This document shows, in pieces, positions 37,899 through 49,059 of a stretch of DNA of 64,000 nucleotides (the stretch's first letter is position 1; each line of letters opens with the position of its first letter). The translations under genes and the position numbers were made by a program. The notes beneath the pieces are model-generated. The model ran no database searches and had not been told where the DNA came from. It saw only the letters and a program-made list of their open reading frames with translations. The stretch comes from Burkholderiaceae bacterium. GTDB lineage: Bacteria; Pseudomonadota; Gammaproteobacteria; Burkholderiales; Burkholderiaceae_C. The stretch lies in the NCBI GenBank assembly GCA_019745555.1, contig JAIESX010000027.1:32731-96730 (forward strand), given 5' to 3'.

Positions 37899-38774
37899 AT
37901 GAACGAGAAATTCGAACGTCTGATCGATCGCGCCGAGCAGCTCATGCTGCGCATCGAGGCCATCCTGCCGCAACCCCTGAGCCAGCCTGACTGGGATGCG
38001 TCCATTGCCTTCCGCTACCGCAAGCGCAGTTCGGGCCATGGGGTCATCGAGCCCGTGCGCCATGTCGCGGCGATGAAGCTGGACCAGCTCAAGGAGATTG
38101 ACCAGCAGAAGGAGAAGATCCAGCGCAACACCGAGCAGTTTGTGCGCGGTCTGCCGGCCAACAACGTGCTGCTGACCGGCGCACGCGGCACGGGCAAGTC
38201 TTCACTGATCCGGGCTTGCCTGCACACCTATGCAGGCCAGGGCCTGCGCCTGATCGAGGTCGACAAGGCCGACATGACCGACCTGCCCGATATCGTCGAG
38301 CTTGTCTCGCAACGACCCGAGAAGTTCATCATCTTCTGCGATGACCTGAGCTTCGAGGATGGCGAGGGGGGCTACAAGGCGCTCAAGTCCATCCTCGATG
38401 GTTCTGTCTCCGCCGCGACGCCCAATGTGCTGATCTATGTGACCAGCAACCGGCGCCATCTGCTGCCCGAGTACATGAAGGACAACCTCAGCTACCAGCC
38501 CAGCGAGGATGGCGAAATCCACCCGGGTGAAGTGGTGGAGGAAAAGATCTCCCTGTCCGAGCGTTTCGGTCTTTGGGTGAGCTTCTATCCGTTCAGCCAG
38601 GATGAGTTCCTGAGCATCGTGGCGCAGTGGCTCTCATCCTTCGGCGTCTCTGCTGCCGCCATCGAGGCGGCGCAGGGTGAGGCCCTGGTCTGGGCCCTGG
38701 AGCGCGGCTCGCGCAGCGGGCGCGTCGCCTACCAGTTCGCCAAGGACTACGCGGGCAGGCACGCCAGCGCATGA
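37899..38774 (+). CDS. DUF815 family ATP-binding protein
   Basis: 291 aa AAA-like ATPase. Walker A GARGTGKSS is at residues 94-102, Walker B FIIFCDDLSF at about 145-154, and a sensor-like VTSNRRHL follows. The linker HVAAMKLDQLKEIDQQKEKIQRNTEQF before the P-loop is typical of DUF815. Function is not established for the family. It overlaps mutT by 4 nt, which suggests a link to nucleotide or DNA repair but does not prove one. Confidence 0.88.
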   Translation: MNEKFERLIDRAEQLMLRIEAILPQPLSQPDWDASIAFRYRKRSSGHGVIEPVRHVAAMKLDQLKEIDQQKEKIQRNTEQFVRGLPANNVLLTGARGTGKSSLIRACLHTYAGQGLRLIEVDKADMTDLPDIVELVSQRPEKFIIFCDDLSFEDGEGGYKALKSILDGSVSAATPNVLIYVTSNRRHLLPEYMKDNLSYQPSEDGEIHPGEVVEEKISLSERFGLWVSFYPFSQDEFLSIVAQWLSSFGVSAAAIEAAQGEALVWALERGSRSGRVAYQFAKDYAGRHASA

Positions 38775-39253
38775 AGCAGCCGCTGGTTGCCGATGCCGAC
38801 CGCCCGCGCGAGGGCGGGGCCGACCGTGCCATCACCGAGGTGGCCGTGGGCATCCTGCTGCGGCCCGACGGGCATTTCCTCCTGACCTCGCGTCCCGAGG
38901 GCAAGGTCTACGCGGGCTACTGGGAGTTTCCCGGCGGCAAGCTCGAGGCTGGCGAGACCGTCGCCCAGGCCCTGCGGCGGGAGCTGCACGAGGAGCTGGG
39001 CATTGCTCTGGAGGTCGAGGACATCCAGGCCTGGAAGACCGAGGTGGTTGACTATCCCCACGCCCTGGTGCGCCTGAACTTCTGCAAGGTGTCGCGCTGG
39101 CAGGGCGAACTGCAGATGCGCGAAGGGCAGTCCTGCACCTGGGCGCAGCTGCCGGTGCAGCCTGCGCCAGTGCTGCCGGGCGCGATCCCCGTGCTGAACT
39201 GGCTGGCCGAGGAGCGGGGTCACGCCGGTCCCATCCAGGCACCGTCTCACTGA
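38771..39253 (+). CDS. MutT-like Nudix hydrolase
   Basis: 160 aa. The Nudix box [24 protein letters not shown] is complete, with the REXXEE Glu residues for Mg. The [10 protein letters not shown] context and length point to an 8-oxo-dGTP diphosphatase (MutT). It starts within the DUF815 stop and is convergent with yacG, whose 3' end overlaps by 7 nt. Confidence 0.9.
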   Translation: MKQPLVADADRPREGGADRAITEVAVGILLRPDGHFLLTSRPEGKVYAGYWEFPGGKLEAGETVAQALRRELHEELGIALEVEDIQAWKTEVVDYPHALVRLNFCKVSRWQGELQMREGQSCTWAQLPVQPAPVLPGAIPVLNWLAEERGHAGPIQAPSH

Positions 39254-39468
39254 AGTTTCGGGTCGCCGAACTCCTGATCGTCAGGTGGAGCCTCGGCGGG
39301 GACGCGGAAGCTTTCGCTGGCCCAGGCGCCCAGATCCATCTTCCTGCAACGTTCGCTGCAGAACGGGCGGTGCGGGTTGCTCGGCGCATAGACGCTGTCA
39401 CTGCCGCAGTTCGGACAGCTGACAAGGCGTGGCTTGGCGATGGGGGAGGGATGGTCAGGAGGGCACAT
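39247..39468 (-). CDS. yacG: DNA gyrase inhibitor YacG
   Basis: 73 aa from ATG 39468. The zinc finger CPNCG...[17 protein letters not shown] is a clear YacG signature. The protein binds GyrB and blocks DNA binding in E. coli. An in-frame start at 39495 would overlap zapD and add nine unconserved residues, so 39468, 18 nt after zapD, is preferred. Confidence 0.93.
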   Translation of the reverse strand: MCPPDHPSPIAKPRLVSCPNCGSDSVYAPSNPHRPFCSERCRKMDLGAWASESFRVPAEAPPDDQEFGDPKLQ

Positions 39469-39485
39469 GCTCGCACGCCAGGCGT

Positions 39486-40241
39486 TCAGGAGCACAGGGT
39501 AAGGTCAAAGCTGGCGTCCCGGTTGCCGGCATGCAGGCGCTCGTCCTCGCCAAGCTGCATCAGGCGGATGGAGACGATGAGCCGGTTGCCGCTGATTTCG
39601 GGGATCAGGCCCAGGGCCGGATCGATGGCCAGGCGCAGCAGCTGGAAGGTGCGGCCCTGCGGCAGGGCCTGTTGAAACTGCCCAGCCTGCGCGAGCACTT
39701 TCTGCGGCACGCCCGAGTCGCGCAGCAAGGTCAACAACAGGCTGATGGCATCGGCCAGCGGGGTCAGGTTGGCAACCCAGCGCTGCAGGTCCGTGCGGCG
39801 CTGCTCGGGCGACTCGTGCTGCCAGGCATAGTAAGCCGGCAGATCAAAGGCGCAGGTACCGCCGGGGATGCCGATGCGGCTGCGGATGCTCATAAGCCAG
39901 TCGTTCTCGGTCAGCACATGACCGACCTTGCCCGAGAGGCTGTTGAGCTGGCTGTAGCTCTGTTCGATCTGCTGCAGTACTTCGTCGAGCACAGCCTGAG
40001 CGATGCTGGGATTGCCCCGGTAGCCGTTGAGCACCTGTTTCTGCTTGTCCAGATCCCGCAGCACGTCGGACTTGAGGTCGGCCCGGGCGCCGACGTCCAT
40101 GACTTCGAACAGGCTGGCCAGCGCGTAGTGATGGTCCAGGGCTTCATCACGTGCGATCAGCTCCAGCAGGCGGCGGAACAGGCTCTCCAGCCGGAGGTAG
40201 GTCCTGATGCGCTCGTTGAAGGGGTATTCGTAGGTGATCAC
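39486..40241 (-). CDS. zapD: cell division protein ZapD
   Basis: 251 aa from GTG 40241. ZapD bundles FtsZ filaments. The start [18 protein letters not shown] and the [16 protein letters not shown] and [15 protein letters not shown] segments are typical. A longer frame reaches 40322, but its first 27 residues overlap coaE and are not family-like. Order coaE-zapD-yacG is conserved. Confidence 0.94.
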   Translation of the reverse strand: MITYEYPFNERIRTYLRLESLFRRLLELIARDEALDHHYALASLFEVMDVGARADLKSDVLRDLDKQKQVLNGYRGNPSIAQAVLDEVLQQIEQSYSQLNSLSGKVGHVLTENDWLMSIRSRIGIPGGTCAFDLPAYYAWQHESPEQRRTDLQRWVANLTPLADAISLLLTLLRDSGVPQKVLAQAGQFQQALPQGRTFQLLRLAIDPALGLIPEISGNRLIVSIRLMQLGEDERLHAGNRDASFDLTLCS

Positions 40242-40263
40242 GCTGCTGCTTCCCGACGCCCGA

Positions 40264-40872
40264 TCATAGCCCGAAGAGACGGGCCGACTCTGCCACCAGC
40301 GCGGCGAGTTCGGCGAGGTCATGGCCTTCGTTGCAGATCACATGGTCTGCGCTCTGCAGACGTTGTAGCCGGCCAGCCTGCTGGGCCATGATGCGTTCGA
40401 CCTCGGGGCGCGACAGCTGGCTGCGCTGCATCACTCGGGCGATCTGGGTTTCCGGGTGGCAGTCGACAACCAGCACCTGGTCCAGCTGACTACGCCAGCG
40501 CTTCGATTCCACCAGCAAGGGAATGTCGTAAACAATGCAGCGTGCGCCGGCGCGCGTGGCGGCGTCGGCCTGGCGCTGCGTTTCCTGTCCGACCAGAGGG
40601 TGGATGATCTGTTCGAGGCGTTGTCTGGCCGTGGCGTCGCCAAAGGCCAGGGCCCGCATGCGCTCGCGGTCCAGGGCGCCTTCGGCGGTGATGAGTCCAG
40701 GGCCGAAGGCCTGGCGAATAGCCGTGATCGCGGCGCCGCCAGGCGCTGTGGTCTGGCGAGAGATGGCGTCGGCGTCGATGACGGCCGCGCCATGGCCGGC
40801 CAGCAGGCCGGCCACCGTGCTCTTGCCGCTGCCTATGCCGCCCGTGAGGCCGAGACGCAGCACGTCCCGCAT
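40264..40872 (-). CDS. coaE: dephospho-CoA kinase
   Basis: 202 aa from ATG 40872 (a GTG lies one codon upstream). It performs the last step of coenzyme A synthesis. The P-loop TGGIGSGKST is near the N-terminus, with VIDADAISR and YDIPLLVES as family motifs. It directly follows pilD. Confidence 0.95.
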   Translation of the reverse strand: MRDVLRLGLTGGIGSGKSTVAGLLAGHGAAVIDADAISRQTTAPGGAAITAIRQAFGPGLITAEGALDRERMRALAFGDATARQRLEQIIHPLVGQETQRQADAATRAGARCIVYDIPLLVESKRWRSQLDQVLVVDCHPETQIARVMQRSQLSRPEVERIMAQQAGRLQRLQSADHVICNEGHDLAELAALVAESARLFGL

Positions 40873-40875
40873 CAC

Positions 40876-41721
40876 TCAGAGCCCGACGACGCGCAGGATG
40901 CTTTGCGGCCCGAAGACCATGGCCGTCAGGCCGGCCGCGGCCAGGAAGGGGCCGAAGGGCACATAGCCCCCTTCCCGCAAGCTGCTGTTGAGTTTGAGTG
41001 CGATGCCGACCATGGCGCCGATAACCGAGGCCATGAGGATGATGGGCACCAGGGCGGTCCAGCCGAACCAGGCGCCGAGCGCGGCAAAGAGCTTGAAGTC
41101 GCCGTAACCCATGCCTTCCTTGCCGGTCACGAGCTTGAAGCCCCAGTAGACCAGCCAAAGCGACAGATAGCCCCCGACAGCCCCCCAGAGAGCATCAGGC
41201 AGCTGGACGGCCGGGTTCCATTTCAGGGCGGCCATGATGAGGCCGGCCCAGAGCAGGGGCAGGGTGATGTCGTCCGGCAGCAGCGTCGTATCCCAGTCGA
41301 TCATGGCCAGCGCGACGATGGCCGCCGAGAAGCCGCACCATGCCAGACCCGTGACGGTCAAGCCCCAGCGCCAGCCACACCAGGCGAAGAGCGCGGCGGT
41401 GGCAAGCTCGACCAGCGGGTAGCGCAGGCTGATTCGGGTGCCGCAGGAAGAGCACTTGCCGCGCAGAAACAGATAGCTCAGCACGGGGATGTTTTCGTGC
41501 GCACCGATCGGGTGACCGCATTGCCGGCAGCGTGAGCGCGGGACGACGAGGTTGAACGTTTCCGTCGCTTCGGGTTCCTTGCCGGCCAGTTCGGCGCATT
41601 CGGCCGCCCACTGGCGCTCCATGATCTTCGGGAGGCGGTAGATCACGACATTGAGGAAACTGCCGATCATCAGCCCCAGAACGCCGGCCAGGCCGGCGTC
41701 AAAACCCTGCGAGACCAGCAT
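40876..41721 (-). CDS. pilD: type IV prepilin peptidase / N-methyltransferase PilD
   Basis: 281 aa polytopic membrane protein. The cytoplasmic loop has the two Cys pairs CRQCG and CSSCG (Zn site) after VVPRSRC. The catalytic aspartates lie in MIDWDTTLLPDD and GYGDFKLFAALG. It cleaves and methylates type IV pilin and type II secretion pseudopilins. It overlaps pilC by 1 nt. Confidence 0.95.
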   Translation of the reverse strand: MLVSQGFDAGLAGVLGLMIGSFLNVVIYRLPKIMERQWAAECAELAGKEPEATETFNLVVPRSRCRQCGHPIGAHENIPVLSYLFLRGKCSSCGTRISLRYPLVELATAALFAWCGWRWGLTVTGLAWCGFSAAIVALAMIDWDTTLLPDDITLPLLWAGLIMAALKWNPAVQLPDALWGAVGGYLSLWLVYWGFKLVTGKEGMGYGDFKLFAALGAWFGWTALVPIILMASVIGAMVGIALKLNSSLREGGYVPFGPFLAAAGLTAMVFGPQSILRVVGL

Positions 41722-42935
41722 CAGACCACCTGGCCCAGCTTGAAGATCGGCAGGTACATGGACACCACGATGCCACCGATGATGGTGCCCAGGAAAACGA
41801 TAATGATGGGCTCCATCAGGCTGGAGAGGCCGGCGACCATGTCGTCCACCTCGGCCTCGTAGAAGTCGGCCGCCTTGCCCAGCATGTGGTCGATCGAGCC
41901 CGACTCCTCACCGATGGCGCACATCTGCAGCACCATGGTGGGGAAGAGGTTCGCATTGGTCATGGCTGCCGTGAGGCTGGTGCCGGTGGAGACCTCCTGC
42001 TGGATCTTGACCGTGGCTTCTTCATAGACCGAATTGCCCGAGGCGCCGCCCACCGAGTCCAGCGCTTCCACCAGGGGTACGCCGGCTGCGAACATGGTCG
42101 ACAGGGTACGGGTCCAGCGCGCGATACAGGACTTGTCGATCAGCACGCCGAAGACAGGCAGCTTGAGCATCATCCGGTCCATCACCTGCTGCATCCGGCG
42201 GTTACGCCGCCAGGCTTGGAAGAAGAAGTAGAGGCCGCCGCCAATGCCGCCGAAGATCAGCCACCACCACTGGACGAAGAATTCACTCATGCCGATCACG
42301 AAGAGTGTGGGGGCGGGCAGATCGGCGCCGAAGGAGGAGAACACTTCCTTGAAGGCGGGGATCACGAAGATCATGATCACGGCGATCACGACGAAGGCGA
42401 CCACGATCACCGAGATCGGGTACATCAGGGCCGACTTGATCTTCTGCTTGATGGCCTGGGTCTTTTCCATGTAGACGGCCAGGCGGTCGAGCAGCTGGTC
42501 CAGGATACCGGCCGCCTCGCCGGCCTCGACCAGATTGCAGTAGAGGTTGTCGAAATAGAGCGGGTACTTGCGGAAAGCTGTGCTCAGCGAGGTGCCGGTC
42601 TCGACATCGTTGCGGATGTCATTGAGCAGGCGCGTCACGCTGGGGTTGGAGTTGCCGCGCGCGACGATGTCGAAAGCCTGCAGCAGGGGGACGCCAGCCT
42701 TCATCATCGTGGCGAGCTGGCGTGTGAAGAGCGTGAGGTCCTTGGGCGTGATCTTCTTGCCCGAACTCATCTTGCGCTTCTTGACCTTGCCCGGCAGGAT
42801 GCCCTGGCGGCGCAGCGATGCGAGCACCTGGTTTTCGCCGGCAGCACGCATCTCGCCGCGCATCAGCTTGCCGTTGCGGTCCTTGCCTTCCCACTCGAAG
42901 ACCAGTTCCTTGGCTTTGGGTTGTGCAGTTGCCAT
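41721..42935 (-). CDS. pilC: type IV pilus inner-membrane platform protein PilC
   Basis: 404 aa, two T2SF domains (about 70-195 and 275-395). FTRQLATMMKAGVPLLQAFDI and the repeat WTRTLSTMFAAGVPLVEAL are the family repeats. It anchors the pilus machine in the inner membrane. 25 nt separate it from pilB. Confidence 0.95.
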   Translation of the reverse strand: MATAQPKAKELVFEWEGKDRNGKLMRGEMRAAGENQVLASLRRQGILPGKVKKRKMSSGKKITPKDLTLFTRQLATMMKAGVPLLQAFDIVARGNSNPSVTRLLNDIRNDVETGTSLSTAFRKYPLYFDNLYCNLVEAGEAAGILDQLLDRLAVYMEKTQAIKQKIKSALMYPISVIVVAFVVIAVIMIFVIPAFKEVFSSFGADLPAPTLFVIGMSEFFVQWWWLIFGGIGGGLYFFFQAWRRNRRMQQVMDRMMLKLPVFGVLIDKSCIARWTRTLSTMFAAGVPLVEALDSVGGASGNSVYEEATVKIQQEVSTGTSLTAAMTNANLFPTMVLQMCAIGEESGSIDHMLGKAADFYEAEVDDMVAGLSSLMEPIIIVFLGTIIGGIVVSMYLPIFKLGQVV

Positions 42936-42960
42936 GGTGTCCCCTGAAGCTCCCGTATGT

Positions 42961-44697
42961 TTATTCGTTCGTGACCGCCAGGACTTCCTCGAGCGAAGTC
43001 AGGCCCTGTTTGACCTTGTGCAGGCCGGACTGGCGCAGGTTGCGCACACCTTCAGCCTGGGCCTGCTCGGCAATCTCCAGCGCCGAACCGTCGCGCAGGA
43101 TGATGCGCTGCATCTCTTCGCTGATGGGCATGACCTGGTAGATGCCTACGCGCCCCTTGTAGCCGTTGTTGCAGGCCGAGCAGCCCACGGGGCGGTAGGC
43201 CGTCCACGACCCGTCCAGCTCGTCGGGCCTGAAGCCGGCGTCCAGCAGCGTCTTTTTCGGAATTTCGAGCGGTGCCTTGCAATTGGGGCACAGGCGCCGT
43301 GCCAGGCGCTGTGCGGTGATCAGGATCACGCTGGAGGCGATGTTGAAGGGCGCAATGCCCATGTTGCGCATGCGGGTCAGCGTGGTCGGCGCATCGTTGG
43401 TATGCAGCGTGGACATCACAAGGTGGCCCGTCTGGGCGGCCTTGATGGCGATGTCTGCCGTTTCGAGATCGCGGATCTCACCCACCATGATGATGTCCGG
43501 ATCCTGGCGCAGAAAGGACTTGAGTGCTGCTGCGAAGGTCAGCCCCGCCTTGTCGTTGACATTGACCTGGTTGACGCCCGGAAGGTTGATTTCCGACGGG
43601 TCTTCTGCCGTGGCGATGTTCACGCCCGGCTTGTTCAGCAGGTTCAGGCAGGTGTAGAGCGACACCGTCTTGCCCGATCCGGTCGGCCCGGTGACGAGGA
43701 TCATGCCGTAGGGGCGCCCGATGGCGTTGAGCAGACGTTCCTTCTCCTGCGGGTCATAGCCCAGGGCATCGATGCCCAGCTTGGCGCTGCTCGGGTCCAG
43801 GATACGGATCACGATCTTCTCGCCAAACAGCGTCGGCAGGGTGCTGACACGGAAGTCAATGACGCGCTCGGGACCGACCTTGAGCTTCATCTTGCCATCC
43901 TGCGGCACACGTTTCTCCGAGATGTCCATCTTGGAGATGACCTTGATGCGCGACGCCAGCTTGTCCTTGATGGCCACGGGCGGCGAGGCGATCTCGCGCA
44001 GCTCACCGTCGATACGGAAGCGCACGCGGTAGTTGTGCTCGTAGGGCTCGAAGTGCAGATCAGAGGCGCGCATGCCTATCGCGTCGATCAGCATCTTGTG
44101 CAGGAACTTGACGACCGGGGCGTCCTCGACTTCCGAGGTCGTGGACTCGGTGCTGTCGTTGTCAGTTTCCGTCGTGAACTCGTCAAACTCGATGTCGCCG
44201 CCGACGATGTTGTCGATGGCCTCGGAGGCCGATGTGGCATGCACCTCGACCAGCTTGAGCAGCTTGTCGTACTCGGCGATGACCCAGTCCACCCCCATCT
44301 GGCTGGCGAACTTGATCTTTTCGGCTGCGGCCTGATCGGAAGGGTCGGCGGTGGCCACCACGAGCCGGTTGTTGCGCTTGCCCAGCACCACCACGCGGTA
44401 GTCGTGACAGATCCGGGGGTCGAGCAACTCCTTGGGCAGGCGCTGGATGTCTACCGCGTCCAGATCGATCAGCGGCGCCGCAAAGGCCGCCGACATGGTG
44501 TGGGCCAGATCGGCGGCCGAAACAGCGCCGGAGCCGGTGAGCTCGGCTATGAAACTGGTCTTGTTGCCCGCGGCCCGGCGGTAGATGTCCTCGGCCGACT
44601 TCTGTTCCAGCTTGCCCGCGAGGATCAGGGCCCGACCCAGCCCGGGCAGGGCCACGGGAGCGTTCTCGCGGTGGATGGCAGTGTCAACGGCGGCCAT
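42961..44697 (-). CDS. pilB: type IV pilus assembly ATPase PilB
   Basis: 578 aa. N-terminal MshEN domain (about 20-150), then the GspE ATPase with Walker A GPTGSGKT at 337-344 (Lys343), Asp box, Walker B DIIMVGEIRD and His box STLHTNDAPTT. The Zn site is CPNCK...CSACN. It drives pilus extension. ATG 44697 is chosen; a codon at 44733 adds 12 residues without support. Confidence 0.95.
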   Translation of the reverse strand: MAAVDTAIHRENAPVALPGLGRALILAGKLEQKSAEDIYRRAAGNKTSFIAELTGSGAVSAADLAHTMSAAFAAPLIDLDAVDIQRLPKELLDPRICHDYRVVVLGKRNNRLVVATADPSDQAAAEKIKFASQMGVDWVIAEYDKLLKLVEVHATSASEAIDNIVGGDIEFDEFTTETDNDSTESTTSEVEDAPVVKFLHKMLIDAIGMRASDLHFEPYEHNYRVRFRIDGELREIASPPVAIKDKLASRIKVISKMDISEKRVPQDGKMKLKVGPERVIDFRVSTLPTLFGEKIVIRILDPSSAKLGIDALGYDPQEKERLLNAIGRPYGMILVTGPTGSGKTVSLYTCLNLLNKPGVNIATAEDPSEINLPGVNQVNVNDKAGLTFAAALKSFLRQDPDIIMVGEIRDLETADIAIKAAQTGHLVMSTLHTNDAPTTLTRMRNMGIAPFNIASSVILITAQRLARRLCPNCKAPLEIPKKTLLDAGFRPDELDGSWTAYRPVGCSACNNGYKGRVGIYQVMPISEEMQRIILRDGSALEIAEQAQAEGVRNLRQSGLHKVKQGLTSLEEVLAVTNE

Positions 44698-44784
44698 GGA
44701 CTGTGTTTGTAGGAATTCCGAGGGGAAACCCACAAATCATCGCCGATTGCCTGCGGGATGTAAACGAAAGCCCCGGTCCATTTT

Positions 44785-44816
44785 GCAAGCAGACGTTGCG
44801 GCGCAACATGGCTTGC
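44785..44816. repeat. nested inverted repeat upstream of pilB
   Basis: Outer arms GCAAGC (44785-44790) and GCTTGC (44811-44816) enclose inner arms GTTGC and GCAAC. The element lies 88 nt upstream of the pilB ATG and downstream of tRNA-Pro on the same strand. It may be a terminator-like or attenuating structure for the tRNA, or an operator for pilB. No T run follows on the minus strand. Confidence 0.45.
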
Positions 44817-44876
44817 AGCGTACCTGGGAGCGCTCGATGGCGGGGACCGCTGCAGTGTCAAGCACAAGGAAAAGAT

Positions 44877-44953
<77 letters not shown>

Positions 44954-44977
44954 ACATCCCGAGTCACCGGGCAGACG

Positions 44978-45955
44978 TCAGGATTGACGCGCCAGCAACT
45001 GAGACGCCAATTGTATCAAACTGGCGGCATGGTCTCCGGCGGGCAGTTGCCGGGCGGCGTGGACGGCGCGTTCTGCTTCCCGGGCCGCCGCCTCGCGTGC
45101 CACGTCCAGGGCGCCGGTGCGCCGCACGATGGCGATCACGTTGTCCAGGGCGGACACCGAGCCGTTCTCGATGGCGTCGCGGATCAGCAGGCGTTCCTGC
45201 CCGGAACCCCGCTGCATGGCCGCAATCAGCGGCAGGGTGGCCTTGCCTTCGCGCAGGTCGTCACCCAGGCTTTTGCCCATGACCGCGGCATCGCCCGCGT
45301 AGTCCAGCACATCGTCAATCACCTGGAAAGCCGTGCCCAGGGCCTGGCCGTAGTCGGCGCAGGCCTCTTCCAGTCGCGGTTCGGCGCCGGCCAGGATGGC
45401 GCCGCAACGGGCGCTCGCCTCAAAGAGTTTGGCGGTCTTGGAGCGGATCACCTGCAGATAGCCGGCTTCGTCAAGGTCGGCGTTGTGCATGTTCATGAGC
45501 TGCTGCACCTCACCCTCGGCGATCACATTGGTGGCGTCGGCCAGCACCTGCATGATGCGCATGCTCCCGGCCTCCACCATCATCTGGAAAGCGCGTGAGT
45601 AGAGGAAATCTCCCACCAGCACGCTCGCGGGGTTGCCAAAGGCTTCGTTGGCCGTGGCGTTGCCACGGCGCATGGTGGAGTCGTCCACCACGTCGTCATG
45701 CAGCAGCGTGGCGGTATGGATGAACTCCACCACCGCAGCCAGGTTGTAGCGCTGCGCGCCGCGGTAGCCCAGGGCGCCGCAGGACAGCAGGAGCAGGGCC
45801 GGACGCAGGCGCTTGCCGCCGGCGCTGATGATGTAGCGCGCCACCTGACCGACCAGGGGTACACCCGAATCAAGCCGTTCGCCGATGACCCGGTCCACCT
45901 CCCGCATGTCGTTGGCAATCAGGGCAAGCGGGGAGTCGGGTTGAGGGGCGTTCAC
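44978..45955 (-). CDS. ispB: polyprenyl (octaprenyl) diphosphate synthase
   Basis: 325 aa trans-polyprenyl synthase that makes the ubiquinone side chain. The first Asp-rich motif is DDVVDD (87-92) followed by STMRRG; the second is [21 protein letters not shown] is the N-terminal signature. It is divergent from rplU, as in E. coli. Confidence 0.94.
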   Translation of the reverse strand: MNAPQPDSPLALIANDMREVDRVIGERLDSGVPLVGQVARYIISAGGKRLRPALLLLSCGALGYRGAQRYNLAAVVEFIHTATLLHDDVVDDSTMRRGNATANEAFGNPASVLVGDFLYSRAFQMMVEAGSMRIMQVLADATNVIAEGEVQQLMNMHNADLDEAGYLQVIRSKTAKLFEASARCGAILAGAEPRLEEACADYGQALGTAFQVIDDVLDYAGDAAVMGKSLGDDLREGKATLPLIAAMQRGSGQERLLIRDAIENGSVSALDNVIAIVRRTGALDVAREAAAREAERAVHAARQLPAGDHAASLIQLASQLLARQS

Positions 45956-45987
45956 GGCAGCAGGGCGGGGAGACCGGAGGAAAGGGC

Positions 45988-45993
45988 ATTATA
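45988..45993 (-). promoter_or_regulatory. -10 box of ispB
   Basis: On the minus strand it reads TATAAT, a perfect -10 box, 32 nt before the ispB ATG. The -35 region is poor. Confidence 0.5.
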
Positions 45994-46033
45994 GGAAGGG
46001 CTGGGCGTGCGGTTCCCCTGGGGCTGGGTGGGC

Positions 46034-46062
46034 ATGTCAGTGGGCGCAAACCATGCTACAAT
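46034..46062 (+). promoter_or_regulatory. promoter of rplU-rpmA
   Basis: ATGTCA (46034-46039), a 17-nt spacer and TACAAT (46057-46062) match the sigma-70 consensus at 4 and 5 of 6 positions. The expected start leaves about 45 nt of leader with AAGAGG as the ribosome site. Confidence 0.5.
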
Positions 46063-46113
46063 TTCGGGCTCTGCGGAAATCCGTCCGTAGGGGATCAATC
46101 CAAGAGGTCATTC

Positions 46114-46425
46114 ATGTACGCGGTCATAAAAACCGGCGGCAAACAGTATCGTGTTGCTGCTGGCGAGAAAATCAAAGTAGAACAGATTGCTGCGGACGTA
46201 GGCCAGGAGATCGTGATCGACCAGGTTCTGGCTGTCGGCAACGGCGCTGAACTCAAGGTCGGTACGCCCCTGGTGTCCGGCGCGACTGTCAAAGCCACGG
46301 TGGTGGCGCACGGTCTGCACGACAAGGTTCGCATCTTCAAGATGCGCCGTCGCAAGCACTATCAGAAACGTCAAGGGCACCGCCAGCAGTTCACCGAGCT
46401 GCAAATCGGCGCCATCTCCGCATAA
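46114..46425 (+). CDS. rplU: 50S ribosomal protein L21
   Basis: 103 aa. [23 protein letters not shown] at the N-terminus and [14 protein letters not shown] near the C-terminus are diagnostic. It begins the rplU-rpmA-obgE group and is divergent from ispB. Confidence 0.98.
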   Translation: MYAVIKTGGKQYRVAAGEKIKVEQIAADVGQEIVIDQVLAVGNGAELKVGTPLVSGATVKATVVAHGLHDKVRIFKMRRRKHYQKRQGHRQQFTELQIGAISA

Positions 46426-46437
46426 GGAGCACGAGAC

Positions 46438-46695
46438 ATGGCACAGAAAAAAGGCGGCGGCTCTACGCGTAACGGGCGCGATTCGCAGCCCAAGATGCTC
46501 GGCGTGAAGGTGTTCGGTGGCCAGCAGGTCAGCGCCGGCTCCATCATCGTGCGCCAGCGTGGCACCAAGTTCCACCCCGGCGTGAACGTGGGCGTGGGCA
46601 AGGATCACACCCTGTTTGCCCTGGTCGACGGCGAAGTGTCGTTTGCCACCAAGGGTGCGCTGAACAAGCACACGGTGAACGTCACGGCTGCTTAA
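46438..46695 (+). CDS. rpmA: 50S ribosomal protein L27
   Basis: 85 aa. [23 protein letters not shown] is the conserved N-terminus, which reaches toward the peptidyl transferase centre. It starts 12 nt after rplU and is followed by a strong terminator. Confidence 0.98.
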   Translation: MAQKKGGGSTRNGRDSQPKMLGVKVFGGQQVSAGSIIVRQRGTKFHPGVNVGVGKDHTLFALVDGEVSFATKGALNKHTVNVTAA

Positions 46696-46716
46696 GGGCC
46701 GCCCTGCTTCCGCATG

Positions 46717-46746
46717 AAACCCTGCGCGTGCCGCGCAGGGTTTTTT
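46717..46746 (+). terminator. terminator after rpmA
   Basis: CCCTGCGCG and CGCGCAGGG form a 9-bp stem with a TGC loop, then TTTTTT; AAA on the left also pairs with the first T. It separates the ribosomal genes from obgE, although the shape could also work on the other strand. Confidence 0.9.
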
Positions 46747-46754
46747 GTTTATAG

Positions 46755-47852
<1,098 letters not shown>

Positions 47853-47909
47853 AATCTCCGGTTTCATCCAGGACTGCCGGTGCATCCGCGCAGCTGTCCG
47901 TATCCCGAC

Positions 47910-49046
47910 ATGAATCAGACATCCGCTTCCGTTCTGCGCCAGGCGCGGCGCATCGTGGTCAAGGTCGGCTCCAGTCTCGTCACCAACGAGGGCCGGGGCC
48001 TGGACGAACACGCCATCGAGGAGTGGAGCCGCCAGATCGCGGCGCTGGTGCGCGATGGGCGCGAGGTCATCATGGTCTCCAGCGGTGCCATCGCCGAGGG
48101 CATGAAGCGCCTGGGCTGGACCCGCCGGCCCAAGGAGATCCACGAGTTGCAGGCCGCGGCGGCCGTGGGCCAGATGGGCCTGGCGCAGATGTACGAGACG
48201 CGCCTCAAGGCCCATGGCCTGGGCAGCGCCCAGGTGCTGCTCACGCACGCCGACCTGGCCGATCGCGAGCGTTACCTCAACGCCCGCTCCACCTTGCTCA
48301 CGCTGCTGCAGCTGGGCGTGGTGCCCGTGATCAACGAGAACGACACCGTGGTCAACGACGAGATCAAGTTCGGCGACAACGACACCCTGGGCGCCCTGGT
48401 GGCCAACTTGGTCGAGGCCGATGCGCTCATCATCCTGACCGACCAGAAGGGTCTGTACACGGCCGACCCGCGCAAGGATTCGTCGGCCAAGTTCGTCCAC
48501 GAGGCGCAGGCCGGCGACCCGGCGCTCGAGGCCATGGCCGGCGGTGCCGGCTCCAGCCTGGGCAAGGGCGGCATGATCACCAAGATCCTGGCGGCCAAGC
48601 GCGCCGCCGGCTCGGGGGCTTCCACGATCATCGCCTGGGGCCGTGAGCCCGATGCCCTGGTCCGTCTGAGCCAGGGCGAGGCCATCGGCACTCTGCTGGT
48701 GGCGCAGACCGCCAAGACCCAGGCCCGCAAGCAGTGGATGGTCGATCATCTGCAGCTGCGCGGGGCCGTGGTGGTGGATGCTGGCGCAGCCGCCAAGCTG
48801 CGGGACGAGGGCAAGAGCCTGTTGCCCATAGGCATGACGGCGGTGGAGGGCGAGTTTTCGCGGGGCGAGGTCATCGCCGTGCGCGACGACCAGGGCCAGG
48901 AAATCGCCCGTGGCCTGGCCAACTACGCCAGCGCCGAGGCGCGGCTGCTCTGTCGCAAGCCGTCCAGCGATTTCGAGAAGCTGCTGGGCTACACCGGCGA
49001 GCCGGAGATGGTGCACCGGGACAACCTGGTGCTCGTGAGCCGCTGA
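47910..49046 (+). CDS. proB: glutamate 5-kinase
   Basis: 378 aa. Amino-acid kinase domain ([38 protein letters not shown]) and a C-terminal PUA domain. It starts proline synthesis by phosphorylating glutamate. An upstream GTG at 47880 is in frame, but ATG 47910 begins the conserved region. proA is not in the window. Confidence 0.96.
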   Translation: MNQTSASVLRQARRIVVKVGSSLVTNEGRGLDEHAIEEWSRQIAALVRDGREVIMVSSGAIAEGMKRLGWTRRPKEIHELQAAAAVGQMGLAQMYETRLKAHGLGSAQVLLTHADLADRERYLNARSTLLTLLQLGVVPVINENDTVVNDEIKFGDNDTLGALVANLVEADALIILTDQKGLYTADPRKDSSAKFVHEAQAGDPALEAMAGGAGSSLGKGGMITKILAAKRAAGSGASTIIAWGREPDALVRLSQGEAIGTLLVAQTAKTQARKQWMVDHLQLRGAVVVDAGAAAKLRDEGKSLLPIGMTAVEGEFSRGEVIAVRDDQGQEIARGLANYASAEARLLCRKPSSDFEKLLGYTGEPEMVHRDNLVLVSR

Positions 49047-49059
49047 GCCGGCGCAGAAC

